NCBI GenBank assembly: GCA_964542915.1
Contig: CAZIVP010000007.1
Coordinates: forward strand, 62,001 to 126,000
Reading direction: 5' to 3'
Source of the DNA: CAZIVP01 sp964542915
GTDB taxonomy: Bacteria > Calditrichota > Calditrichia > Calditrichales > Calditrichaceae
Length of the DNA stretch: 64,000 nt
The stretch's first letter is position 1; the number at the start of each line of letters is the position of its first letter. Shown piece by piece: positions 1 to 8,553 of this stretch. The position numbers and the translations under genes were made by a program. Below the pieces are notes generated by a model. The model had not been told where the DNA came from. It did no database searches and worked only from the letters and a program-made list of their open reading frames with translations.

Positions 1-596
1 AAAACGGTCTTGATCTGGTATCGGGCTGGAAAAAGAAACGGCACGATCCCATTACCAAAACCATCCCTTCAAAATTGTTTAATTTAACGACGCGTCTGCT
101 CACAGGCATCGGGATCCACGATTTCAATTGCGGCCTGAAAGCGTATCGCAAAGAGGTGATAAAATCCATCCCGGTTTACGGGGAGTTACATCGTTATTTG
201 CCGGTGCTGGCCCATTGGCAGGGCTTTGAGGTGGGTGAGATCATTGTTCAACACCACGCCCGTCAATATGGTAGAACCAAATTCGGCGCCCGGCGTTTTT
301 TGCACGGTTTTTTCGATCTGCTGACGGTATTGTTCATCACCCGCTATCGCCACAAACCGCTGCATCTCTTCGGTTCAATCGGTTTACTATCGATGTTTGC
401 CGGATTGGCCATATTGATTTATCTGACCGTGATATGGTTTCATGGCGAGGGCATCGGCCGTCGCCCCCTCTTATTTCTGGGTGTTTTGTTAATGATTGTG
501 GGCGTGCAGTCTTTTTCCCTGGGTCTTATTGGTGAAATGCTGACAAGTAAACGTAACAAGGAAACCGAGTACGCCGTTCGTGAAGAAATTGAATGA
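1..596 (+). CDS. Family 2 glycosyltransferase, C-terminal part (5' end outside window)
   Basis: The reading frame is open from the first bases of the window (codons in phase with position 3), so the start lies upstream. The first visible residues (DLVSGWKKKRHDP, then PSKLFN) and the GIHDFNCGLKAYR segment match the second half of DPM1/GtrB-like GT2 enzymes, which move a sugar from a nucleotide donor to a polyprenyl phosphate at the inner membrane. Two hydrophobic segments follow (about 362-440 and 470-535), as in the C-terminal membrane anchor of this family. The end overlaps the next gene by 17 bases if that gene uses the GTG at 580. It is the first visible gene of a polysaccharide operon. 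The family is clear; the sugar cannot be told. Confidence 0.85.
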   Translation, partial: NGLDLVSGWKKKRHDPITKTIPSKLFNLTTRLLTGIGIHDFNCGLKAYRKEVIKSIPVYGELHRYLPVLAHWQGFEVGEIIVQHHARQYGRTKFGARRFLHGFFDLLTVLFITRYRHKPLHLFGSIGLLSMFAGLAILIYLTVIWFHGEGIGRRPLLFLGVLLMIVGVQSFSLGLIGEMLTSKRNKETEYAVREEIE

Positions 597-1647
597 TCGC
601 CTTATGGAGACCGGCCCGTCATACCAATTCTATTCGATCATTGTACCTTCTTTTAACCGCGCGGATGAAGTCTCCGAATTTTTAAAATCCGTCTCAGAGC
701 TCACGTTCCCGATCGACCGTTTCGAAGTACTGGTGGCCGACGACGGCTCCCGGGATAACACCGAAACGGTTGTGCGAGAGGCGCAGGAAACGGTTACATA
801 CAATTTGCGTTATTGCAGCCAGGAAAATAAAGGACCCGGTGCAGCCCGCAATATGGGCATGGAAAAGGCCCGGGGCGATTTTTTTATTTTTGTGGATTCC
901 GATGTAACCGTTCCGGCCGATTGGTTGTCGCGTATCGATGCCGGGCTTGCGGAACATCGGGCGGATGCGTTCGGCGGGCCGGATACCTTCCGGCATACTT
1001 TCCCGCCGCTTTTAAAAGCCATCAATTATTCAATGACCTCGTTCATTACAACCGGCGGAATGCGTGGCAGGAAAGGTAAAAGACTGGCAAAATTTTATCC
1101 GAGATCGTTCAATATGGGTATCAGCCGGACGTTATGGCAGAAAATCGGAGGTTTTGGCTCCTTGAGGCACGGCCAGGATATCGAATTCAGTCATCGTATT
1201 TTACAGAGCGGCGCAAACGTCGTTTTTGTTGATACGCCGGTTTATCATAAACGACGCACCAACTTACGGCGATTTTACAAACAAGTGTTCAACTGGGGCG
1301 TTGCGCGGATTAATCTATACAAACTGAACAGGGAGATGCTGGAACCGTTACATTTTCTTCCCGCGGCGGCAACGGCGCTGGTACTGTTGGTTTTGGTTAT
1401 GGCATTCTTTTTTGCATTTTTCCGCTATCTGCTTATTATTGGAATCGGTTTGGCGGTGATCGTATTTGCCTGTGCCATGATCGACGCTGTACGTATTTAT
1501 AAAGACTGGAAGCCGGCCTTGTGGTTACCGCTGGTTATGCCGGCGCAAATAATAGGTTACGGATTGGGATTTATTTATAATTATATGCGCCGGGTAATCT
1601 TTAAGAAGGGCGAGGAAGTGGGTTTTAAGAAAAACTATTACAAATAA
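580..1647 (+). CDS. Family 2 glycosyltransferase with C-terminal membrane segments
   Basis: The N-terminal half is a GT-A fold: SIIVPSFNRADEV at the nucleotide-binding strand, VADDGSRDNT, the GPGAARNMG segment, and a DSD motif (FVDSDV) that normally holds the metal and nucleotide sugar. HGQDIEFSHRI resembles the acceptor-side acidic motif (xED-like). After about residue 260 there are two or three hydrophobic helices and a basic tail, so it sits in the inner membrane with its active site in the cytoplasm. The GTG at 580 overlaps the previous gene. An ATG at 604 (METGPSYQ) is an equally good start and would shorten it by eight residues. Probably builds a repeat unit of a capsule or exopolysaccharide; donor and acceptor unknown. 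Confidence 0.85.
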   Translation: MKKLNDRLMETGPSYQFYSIIVPSFNRADEVSEFLKSVSELTFPIDRFEVLVADDGSRDNTETVVREAQETVTYNLRYCSQENKGPGAARNMGMEKARGDFFIFVDSDVTVPADWLSRIDAGLAEHRADAFGGPDTFRHTFPPLLKAINYSMTSFITTGGMRGRKGKRLAKFYPRSFNMGISRTLWQKIGGFGSLRHGQDIEFSHRILQSGANVVFVDTPVYHKRRTNLRRFYKQVFNWGVARINLYKLNREMLEPLHFLPAAATALVLLVLVMAFFFAFFRYLLIIGIGLAVIVFACAMIDAVRIYKDWKPALWLPLVMPAQIIGYGLGFIYNYMRRVIFKKGEEVGFKKNYYK

Positions 1648-1656
1648 GGGGTTCTT

Positions 1657-4185
1657 ATGGCCAAAGCAAAAAAACCGCAAAAAAGCAAGAAAGCATATCA
1701 ATCCCCTTCAAGCAGGAAGCAAAAACAAAGTTTTTCAATTTCAGAGCGAACTCAGGATGTGTTCTTCTGTGTTCTGATTATCCTGATCATGCTTGTGCTG
1801 ATGAAACCCATGGTGATCGATGGTTTGTCTCCGCAAGGCGTTGATGTGGTGTCTTCCATCGGTCAGCAGAATCAGGTACGGGAATACAAGGAGGAAAGCG
1901 GAGAGAGGGCTCTTTGGAATCCCTACATTTTTGGTGGGATGCCTACCTATCAGCGACATTATCCCATTACCTTTTCGGTGGATACCATACTGAATATGCT
2001 GGCGCGCATATTTAACGGCGTTTTTATTTTTTATATCTTCGGCGGTTTGGGCGCATATCTGCTTTTTCGTTATTTAAAAATGAACCCACTGATGAGTTTT
2101 CTGGGTTCCATGGCGTTTATCCTCTATCCCCATTATAAATCGCTCTACCTCGAAGGCCATTTTACCAAGTTCCGTGCCTTGATGTTGTTGCCCTGGGTGT
2201 TTGTTAGCTTTTCATATTTTTTAAACAAACGGAATCTTCTGGCAATGGCCCTGTTTGCTTTGGCCTTCGGAATTCAAATCCGTACCCAGCATTACCAGAT
2301 TGTGTTTTACAGCGGTTTGATGGTCTTCGCAATCGGCGTATATCCGTTCATTCGCGATCTGATCGATCGAAAATTTACGTTGTTTTTCAAATCGACGGCC
2401 ATGTTATTGGTAGCCCTGGGCCTCAGTTTAACGATGGCGGCGCAACCGCTCTTTCTGGCGCGGGAATATTTGCCGTATTCGAAACGCGGCAAAACAACCG
2501 TCGATCTGTCCAATCCGGAAAAAGTCCAAAAACAAACCGAACGCTCCGATGGCGTGACCATGGAATATGCCACGCGTTGGTCCACCCATCCGGCTGAAAT
2601 GCTCACCTGGCTGGTACCGCGTTTTTATGGCGGCATGTCGCGGGAAACGTATCAGGGCGATCGTTATCCCAATTTACAGGGTAGAGAAATACCGGGTTAC
2701 TGGGGGCACATGCCCTTCACCCAAAGCTATGAGTATATGGGAGCATTGCTGCTCTTTTTGGCCTTCCTGGGACTCTACGCCTTTTGGCGGGATCGCAGGA
2801 TAAAAGCGGTGGCTTTATTTGCCCTGTTTTTAATATTACTCTCCTTCGGACGTCATTTCGAAAGCTTCTATGCCTTGTTTTTTAATTATTTTCCGTTTTT
2901 CAATAAATTCCGTGCGCCCATGATGAGCGTTACCATTACATTTTTTATGATTACAATTCTGGCGGTTTACGGCTTACGCTACCTGCATCAGTTGAAGCGC
3001 GGTGAATCGTGGTCCGCTTATAAACCGGTGCTTATCACCGGCGGTGGACTGGTCGGCTTATGCCTGCTGCTGCTGCTTTTCTCTTCCACATTCAGCTTTG
3101 CCAAAGTGGGTGAAAACTTCAATCCGCAGGTCAGCGAAATGGTCCATAATATCCGGCAGGATTTTTTCACCGCTGATGTCTTGCGTAGTCTGGGTATTTT
3201 AATCGTAGGTATTTTAGCCGTGTTAGCTTATTTGAAGAAAAAATTACCGTTCACAGCCATGGGGCTGATCCTGATTATTGTTGTAACGGCGGACCTTATA
3301 CATATCCAGCATCGGGTTCACAAGGACTATATTGACCGGGATCGTTTGGAGCGTAATTATTTCCAGGCGACGCCCACGGATCGTTTTTTAAATCAAGATG
3401 ACGGTATCTATCGCATATTGCCGGGCGGTCAGCAGTTCGGTAAAAATCGTTGGGCCTATTATCATCAGACAATCGGCGGATACAGTCCGATTAAAATGTA
3501 TACCATTGAAGAACTTATACAAAATAACTTGTCACGGCAGCTCGTTCCGGGATTCCCATACAATCCCAATATCCTTAAAATTCTTAACGTTAAATATCTG
3601 GTATTGCAGCAACAGTTGAACCACAGGCTGATCGAACCGGTTTATAAGGACAGTCAATATCAGCTTTTCACCTATCGCTTTAATGAATTTATGCCGCGCG
3701 GATTTTTTGTGGGCGACTACCGCGTCATTGAAAATGAATATGCCCGACTGCGCGCTTTAAATGCGCCCAATTTTGACCCGGAACAGGAAGCTATTCTGGA
3801 ACGTGAACTCGAAAGCGATATAAGCACGCCCGACAGCAGTTCCAGCAGCATCAGGGAATTTACACCCAATGAAATAACCTTTGACGTTTATACCGACAAA
3901 AGCGCACTTTTCGTGATTTCCGAACTTTACTATCCGCCGGGTTGGAAAATCTTTATTGACGATCAGGAAGTGGATCACATTTATAAGACCGATCATGCCA
4001 TCCAATCGGTGGTGGTGCCGGCAGGCGCCCATGAGGTCCAAATGCGATTCCATCCGGATTCGTACTATCAAAATGTGCGCATTGCCCGTGCATCGCTTAC
4101 CATTATATACCTCACCATCGTTGCGTCGCTGATCGTACAATACCGCACCCGGATTCGGGAGTGGCTGCAAAAGGTCAAAGCGTGA
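1657..4185 (+). CDS. YfhO-family polytopic membrane protein
   Basis: 842 residues. A short Lys-rich N-terminus is followed by a long run of hydrophobic helices (roughly residues 30-550), then a soluble domain on the far side of the membrane (about 560-810) and a last helix (LTIIYLTIVASLIVQ). WNPYIFGGMPTY near residue 90 and the C-terminal FVISELYYPPGWKIFIDDQ segment are typical of the YfhO family (PF09586). These are GT-C-like membrane proteins; some Gram-positive members are thought to glycosylate lipoteichoic acids. The ATG at 1657 follows AAGGGG with good spacing, nine bases after the previous stop. Its place among glycosyltransferases suggests a role in surface glycan assembly; exact chemistry unknown. 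Confidence 0.85.
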   Translation: MAKAKKPQKSKKAYQSPSSRKQKQSFSISERTQDVFFCVLIILIMLVLMKPMVIDGLSPQGVDVVSSIGQQNQVREYKEESGERALWNPYIFGGMPTYQRHYPITFSVDTILNMLARIFNGVFIFYIFGGLGAYLLFRYLKMNPLMSFLGSMAFILYPHYKSLYLEGHFTKFRALMLLPWVFVSFSYFLNKRNLLAMALFALAFGIQIRTQHYQIVFYSGLMVFAIGVYPFIRDLIDRKFTLFFKSTAMLLVALGLSLTMAAQPLFLAREYLPYSKRGKTTVDLSNPEKVQKQTERSDGVTMEYATRWSTHPAEMLTWLVPRFYGGMSRETYQGDRYPNLQGREIPGYWGHMPFTQSYEYMGALLLFLAFLGLYAFWRDRRIKAVALFALFLILLSFGRHFESFYALFFNYFPFFNKFRAPMMSVTITFFMITILAVYGLRYLHQLKRGESWSAYKPVLITGGGLVGLCLLLLLFSSTFSFAKVGENFNPQVSEMVHNIRQDFFTADVLRSLGILIVGILAVLAYLKKKLPFTAMGLILIIVVTADLIHIQHRVHKDYIDRDRLERNYFQATPTDRFLNQDDGIYRILPGGQQFGKNRWAYYHQTIGGYSPIKMYTIEELIQNNLSRQLVPGFPYNPNILKILNVKYLVLQQQLNHRLIEPVYKDSQYQLFTYRFNEFMPRGFFVGDYRVIENEYARLRALNAPNFDPEQEAILERELESDISTPDSSSSSIREFTPNEITFDVYTDKSALFVISELYYPPGWKIFIDDQEVDHIYKTDHAIQSVVVPAGAHEVQMRFHPDSYYQNVRIARASLTIIYLTIVASLIVQYRTRIREWLQKVKA

Positions 4186-4191
4186 GCGTAC

Positions 4192-5511
4192 ATGGGTGGG
4201 AAGAACAATAAATCGGTTTTAATCGTCGCCTATTACTGGCCGCCCGCCGGCGGTCCGGGCGTGCAGCGAGTTTTGAAATTTGCAAAATATCTCCCGCATT
4301 ACGGCTGGAGGCCCCTTATTCTTACGGTTGAAAACGGCGCCTTTCCCGCCATGGATCAGTCCCTCGCGCAAGAGATCCCATCGTGCTGTCGTGTTGTGCG
4401 AACAAAAGCGCTCGAGCCGATCAAATCCTATATAAAATTTACGGGCGCCCGCGACGATCAACCGTTGCCCACGGCGCTTGTTGCGCAAAAACCGACCGAT
4501 TGGAAAAAACGGCTGGCGCGCTGGATTCGCCTGAATCTGTTCATACCGGACGCCAAAATCGGTTGGATTCCCCATGCCGTGCCCGCCGGCAAAACATTAA
4601 TCAGAGAGGAAAAACCGGATATTATTTTTTCTTCGGCGCCGCCGCCGACCGTCCAGCTTATTGCAAAACGATTGCGGGCCATCAGCGGTTTGCCGTGGGT
4701 GGCCGATTTCCGCGACCCCTGGACGGATATTTACCATTACGATCAAAGTGCCAAAAGCCGTCTGGCCGCCAAACTGGATCATTATCTGGAACGCAGAACC
4801 TTGGAATCGGCCGATCACATCGTTACCGTCAGCAGGCATTTTGCCCGCCTGTTCGAAGAAAAAAGCACACGTATTAAAGCCATGGATGTGCTGACCAACG
4901 GCTATGATGAAGAAGATTTCCCGAACGAACCCGTTCCGTATGATCAAAATAAATTTATCATCGCTTACGCCGGTAAATTCAATCACCAGCAGAATCCGAA
5001 GAATTTGTGGCGGGTCCTGAAAGGATTGGTTCGGAAAGACGCCTCATTTGCCGATGACCTCCGTATATTGCTTATTGGTCAAATGGACGCGTATATTTTG
5101 CAGGAGCTTGAAGAGGCGGATCTCAAGCCATATGTTGAGACCCCGGGATACCTGGATCATAAAGAAGCCCTACGCCGGCTGCAGGGTGCGGCGATATTGC
5201 TTTTGTTGGTCCCGGATACCCGAAAGAACAAAGGCATCATTCCCGGTAAGGTATTTGAGTATCTGGCCCTCCGCCGCTCCATTTTTGTTTTTGGTCCGGA
5301 AGAAGGAGACGCCGCCCGAATCGTTAACGGGTTCAATATGGGGCAAAATTTTACCTTCGATAGCGGGCAGCCTCTCGAAAAAGCCGTGATGCAGGCTTAC
5401 GAAAATTGGAAAGCCGGCGCCTATCCGCAGGTTAAATCCGAACGGATAGAAGAATACAGCCGGCGCCGCCTAACGCAAAAACTCGTCGATATTTTTGAGA
5501 GCCATCTATGA
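4192..5511 (+). CDS. GT4-like (GT-B fold) glycosyltransferase
   Basis: 439 residues with no membrane helix. The start (VLIVAYYWPPAGGPGVQRVLKF) is the usual N-terminal strand and glycine-rich loop of GT4 enzymes. VADFRDPWTD and ADHIVTVSRHF lie in the N-terminal Rossmann domain. The C-terminal domain has YAGKFNHQQNP, YLDHKEALRRLQGA and PGKVFEYLALRRSIFVFGP, where the PGKxFEY stretch corresponds to the donor-binding ExxxE-like region. It is a cytoplasmic or membrane-associated sugar transferase. It starts six bases after the YfhO-like gene and its stop overlaps the next start by four bases (ATGA), so the genes are probably translationally coupled. Substrates unknown. Confidence 0.85.
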   Translation: MGGKNNKSVLIVAYYWPPAGGPGVQRVLKFAKYLPHYGWRPLILTVENGAFPAMDQSLAQEIPSCCRVVRTKALEPIKSYIKFTGARDDQPLPTALVAQKPTDWKKRLARWIRLNLFIPDAKIGWIPHAVPAGKTLIREEKPDIIFSSAPPPTVQLIAKRLRAISGLPWVADFRDPWTDIYHYDQSAKSRLAAKLDHYLERRTLESADHIVTVSRHFARLFEEKSTRIKAMDVLTNGYDEEDFPNEPVPYDQNKFIIAYAGKFNHQQNPKNLWRVLKGLVRKDASFADDLRILLIGQMDAYILQELEEADLKPYVETPGYLDHKEALRRLQGAAILLLLVPDTRKNKGIIPGKVFEYLALRRSIFVFGPEEGDAARIVNGFNMGQNFTFDSGQPLEKAVMQAYENWKAGAYPQVKSERIEEYSRRRLTQKLVDIFESHL

Positions 5512-6503
5512 GCATGCACAAAAAAATATTCATGATGAATAAAGTCCTGAATGATTTTAAAACACCAAAAAACCGTTATCCCATTCATGAAGAACTTCAT
5601 TCCCGGCAATTGGGCTATTATTATTTTGTATTCGAAGAAGATCGCGTGTCCGCGGGAAAAGACCAGGCTCTTATCAAACGTTTTGATGAAAACGGCATAC
5701 CGGTTAACAAAACTTACATTGACGTAACCGATAAAGATTACGTTTACTTTCCGATCTCGATCGGGCAGATGGGGCTCTCCATCTTTCACAGTTATTTAAA
5801 AACGCAATCGGATGGGGACCGGCAACGCTTTCTTAAATTTGCGGATTGGTTTTACCACAATGCCGAGGAAGACGAAAAGCTTGGAATCCGTTGGCTTACG
5901 GATGTGGCGTTGCCCCAATATAAAAATCCGGGCCCCTGGCAATCCGCCTTTTCCCAGAGCCGTGGCTTGTCGATTTTGCTGCGGGCCTATCAGTTAACAA
6001 ATGATGAATCGTTTGCAGCCATGGCCCGAAAAGCCTTAATTTCGTTTACATGGGCGGTAGAGAAAGGCGGCGTTACAAGTTATACGAACTGGGGCCCTTT
6101 CTACGAAGAATATACGGCTTCCGTGCCGACCCTCGTGTTGAATGGTATGATCTTCGCCTTGTTCGGTGTCTACGATTTTGTGCGGGTCTTCCCCGATGAC
6201 GCCCGCGCCCGGAAAATTTTTGACGACGGCGTGGAAACCTTGGTTCAAATATTACCGCAGTACGATCTTGGCTTCTGGTCGCGCTATAATCTTTGCAAGG
6301 CAAACTGGTATCCGAAGGTGGACCCCTCGACGCTGGGATACCAGCGTTTACATGTGGCTCAGTTAAAAGTGATGTATGCGCTGACGAATCAACCCGTTTT
6401 TAAAACGTATGCCGACCGTTTTTTAAAGCAGGAAAACATCTTTAACATGATGCGAATGTATATTGTAAAATATAAAGCTCTGAAAAAAATAGGGAGAGTA
6501 TAG
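5508..6503 (+). CDS. D-glucuronyl C5-epimerase-like protein
   Basis: 331 residues resembling the catalytic C-terminal domain of heparan sulfate glucuronyl C5-epimerase (Glce, PF06662), which turns D-glucuronate into L-iduronate inside a polymer. Supporting segments in order: SQSRGLSILLRAYQLT, the YEEYTASVPTLVLNGMIFAL block (the animal enzyme has a similar EEYP...VLNG block), LFGVYDF, and YQRLHVAQLKVMY near the end. No signal peptide or membrane helix is evident, so it may act in the cytoplasm or be loosely attached. Its start overlaps the GT4 stop and its stop shares one base with the next start. The fold assignment is fairly safe; true epimerase activity and the acceptor polymer are inferred. 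Confidence 0.75.
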   Translation: MSMHKKIFMMNKVLNDFKTPKNRYPIHEELHSRQLGYYYFVFEEDRVSAGKDQALIKRFDENGIPVNKTYIDVTDKDYVYFPISIGQMGLSIFHSYLKTQSDGDRQRFLKFADWFYHNAEEDEKLGIRWLTDVALPQYKNPGPWQSAFSQSRGLSILLRAYQLTNDESFAAMARKALISFTWAVEKGGVTSYTNWGPFYEEYTASVPTLVLNGMIFALFGVYDFVRVFPDDARARKIFDDGVETLVQILPQYDLGFWSRYNLCKANWYPKVDPSTLGYQRLHVAQLKVMYALTNQPVFKTYADRFLKQENIFNMMRMYIVKYKALKKIGRV

Positions 6504-8383
6504 TGGCCGGCATTGCTCTGCTTTACGCCCGCACTCAAAATAAAACGGAAAATCGGAAGAGGTTTGACCATTTTGAACAAACGGCCCGGCAGTTATTCGG
6601 GGCGTATTTTAAAGAGATCGTTGTCCGCAGGCCCAATGAAAACACATCGATGGTTTGGTTCCGAAAACATGACGAAGCCAAATTGTACGAAGATACACAG
6701 GGCAACTGGCTGGCGTACGAAGGGCAGGTCTTTTCGAGATTCGAAGCCCGCATTTACAACGCCGCTGATTTGTGGCGTCTTTATAGCAAATACAATGAGG
6801 AACTGCCCGATCATTTAGACGGACAGTTTGTCATAAAGCTCTATGACGCTCAAAAGAATCAATTCCTGATTTTTAATGATTTTATTAAGAATAAAACCAA
6901 TTTTATCTGTGAAAGCGACGATTACATCCTGTTTACGCCCTTTGCGGTCCTTTCCGCAGTAATTAAAGAACCGGTATTGGACCGTTACGCATTCAACGAA
7001 TTTTTATGGCGCTATTATATTATGTCCGAGCGCTCCATGCTTGAGGGCGTTTACCATTTTCCGGCCGCAACCCTTTATACGATTCAAAACGGCGCCTTGC
7101 GGCAAATAAATTACTGGACATGGCCGAAGGAGTATCAGCGTATCACGTTCCGTGAAGCCAAAGAAAGCATGGTGCACTCCATGAAAGAATCCGCGCAGAT
7201 CATTCAGCAATACGGCCGTAAACCTCTGATCGAGTGGACGATGGGGCAGGATTCACGCCAGGTTGTGGCGGCTTTTACCAATCAGAACATTCCCTTCGAA
7301 GCGACTATTTTCGGCAAACCTGATTATATCGAAGTCCCGGCCGTCCTCTCGATGGCAAAACGTCACGGCGTCACGGCGCACCACATCATGTTGGAAGAAG
7401 CATTTCTCAACAATCCCTGGGATATTTACAAGCAATCCATACTTTTGAGCAGTGCGGAAGAGCCCTTTTACCTGATCGGCCGTATTTTGTATATGCGCTC
7501 CTTATACCGCGCGATTAGCGATCTGGCGGTGAATGGTGTCCACGGCCGTTATTACAAGGACGGCTTGTGGAATGAAATGTACATTTTCAACTTTTACCGT
7601 GAACCGAAGCGCTTTAATATCGATGTTTTTTTGAAATACCGTGCACTCAACAAAAACTATCGTGATGATATTTTCACTCACTCATTCAGGGAGGTGAAAG
7701 CAGAATCCATGGCCTATTTCCGTGGGATGATCGAACATTCCATTGCCGGCTGGGAACACAGTCCGGTGGCAATGCAGGTGGATAAGTTCGACTGCGATCA
7801 CTATGCCAATTTCGGATGCGTGGCAAACAGCGTTTGTAACAACTATATCGATCTTTTTTCACCGTTGTTATTCCGGCGTAATATGGAATTGGCGATACAG
7901 TTGCCGGTAAAATGGCGTTATAATTTGTCCGCCATTCAGCGGGCGGTGGTGCATGGACTGGACGCAGACATTGCACGTGAAAAAACCGATTTTGGCGGTT
8001 TAAACATGGTTCCTAAAAACAGTATTACCATGATGCCTTTTCTCATACAATACTGGTTTGCTCAATCCAAAAAATTTCGGGACAAAATAAAGAACCGGCT
8101 GGGATTCAATACAAAAACACAACTCCAAAAGGCCTGGGATTACAAGCCTGTCTACCAATCGGTTTTTCAAAATGATGAAGTCCGGGCCTTGCTCGAATAT
8201 TCGGATATGGCGCTTGGCGGTTTGCTTGAAGAAGAAAGCTGGCGTACAATGTTACAACAATATAGAGAACCAACTTATCAAACCGTCGAACACTTCGAAT
8301 TCTTATATAAAATCCTGACGCTTGAATACTTCATGCGCGCGGCCAATACGATTTATGCATCCACATTTGAGGAATCAAAATAA
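6503..8383 (+). CDS. Asparagine-synthetase-like protein lacking the glutaminase cysteine
   Basis: 626 residues. The N-terminal part looks like a class II (Ntn) glutamine amidotransferase domain as in AsnB, but it begins MAG where active enzymes need Cys directly after Met, so it should not hydrolyse glutamine. LPDHLDGQFVIKLYD corresponds to the usual GxFA-like segment. The central ATP pyrophosphatase loop near residue 247 reads MGQDSR in place of SGGxDS; the Asp-Ser pair is kept. The C-terminal third is helical. The GTG start at 6503 follows AGGGAG and overlaps the previous stop by one base. Homologues occur in exopolysaccharide clusters, perhaps amidating sugar carboxylates or acting as a scaffold. 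Here it follows a uronate epimerase-like gene. The reaction is unknown. Confidence 0.75.
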   Translation: MAGIALLYARTQNKTENRKRFDHFEQTARQLFGAYFKEIVVRRPNENTSMVWFRKHDEAKLYEDTQGNWLAYEGQVFSRFEARIYNAADLWRLYSKYNEELPDHLDGQFVIKLYDAQKNQFLIFNDFIKNKTNFICESDDYILFTPFAVLSAVIKEPVLDRYAFNEFLWRYYIMSERSMLEGVYHFPAATLYTIQNGALRQINYWTWPKEYQRITFREAKESMVHSMKESAQIIQQYGRKPLIEWTMGQDSRQVVAAFTNQNIPFEATIFGKPDYIEVPAVLSMAKRHGVTAHHIMLEEAFLNNPWDIYKQSILLSSAEEPFYLIGRILYMRSLYRAISDLAVNGVHGRYYKDGLWNEMYIFNFYREPKRFNIDVFLKYRALNKNYRDDIFTHSFREVKAESMAYFRGMIEHSIAGWEHSPVAMQVDKFDCDHYANFGCVANSVCNNYIDLFSPLLFRRNMELAIQLPVKWRYNLSAIQRAVVHGLDADIAREKTDFGGLNMVPKNSITMMPFLIQYWFAQSKKFRDKIKNRLGFNTKTQLQKAWDYKPVYQSVFQNDEVRALLEYSDMALGGLLEEESWRTMLQQYREPTYQTVEHFEFLYKILTLEYFMRAANTIYASTFEESK

Positions 8384-8553
8384 ACCGTAATTGCAAAAGT
8401 ACGGCAAGAATGTAGAAGCAATCAACAGTCTATCGAATTTTAAAAAATGGAAATCGTTTTGTTCAGTTATTATATTGCTTACTTCTATGGGCTAAAATCG
8501 AAATGTGAAATAGGTGATTAGTTGAATTGAATTAAGGAACTGTTTGCGATTTT

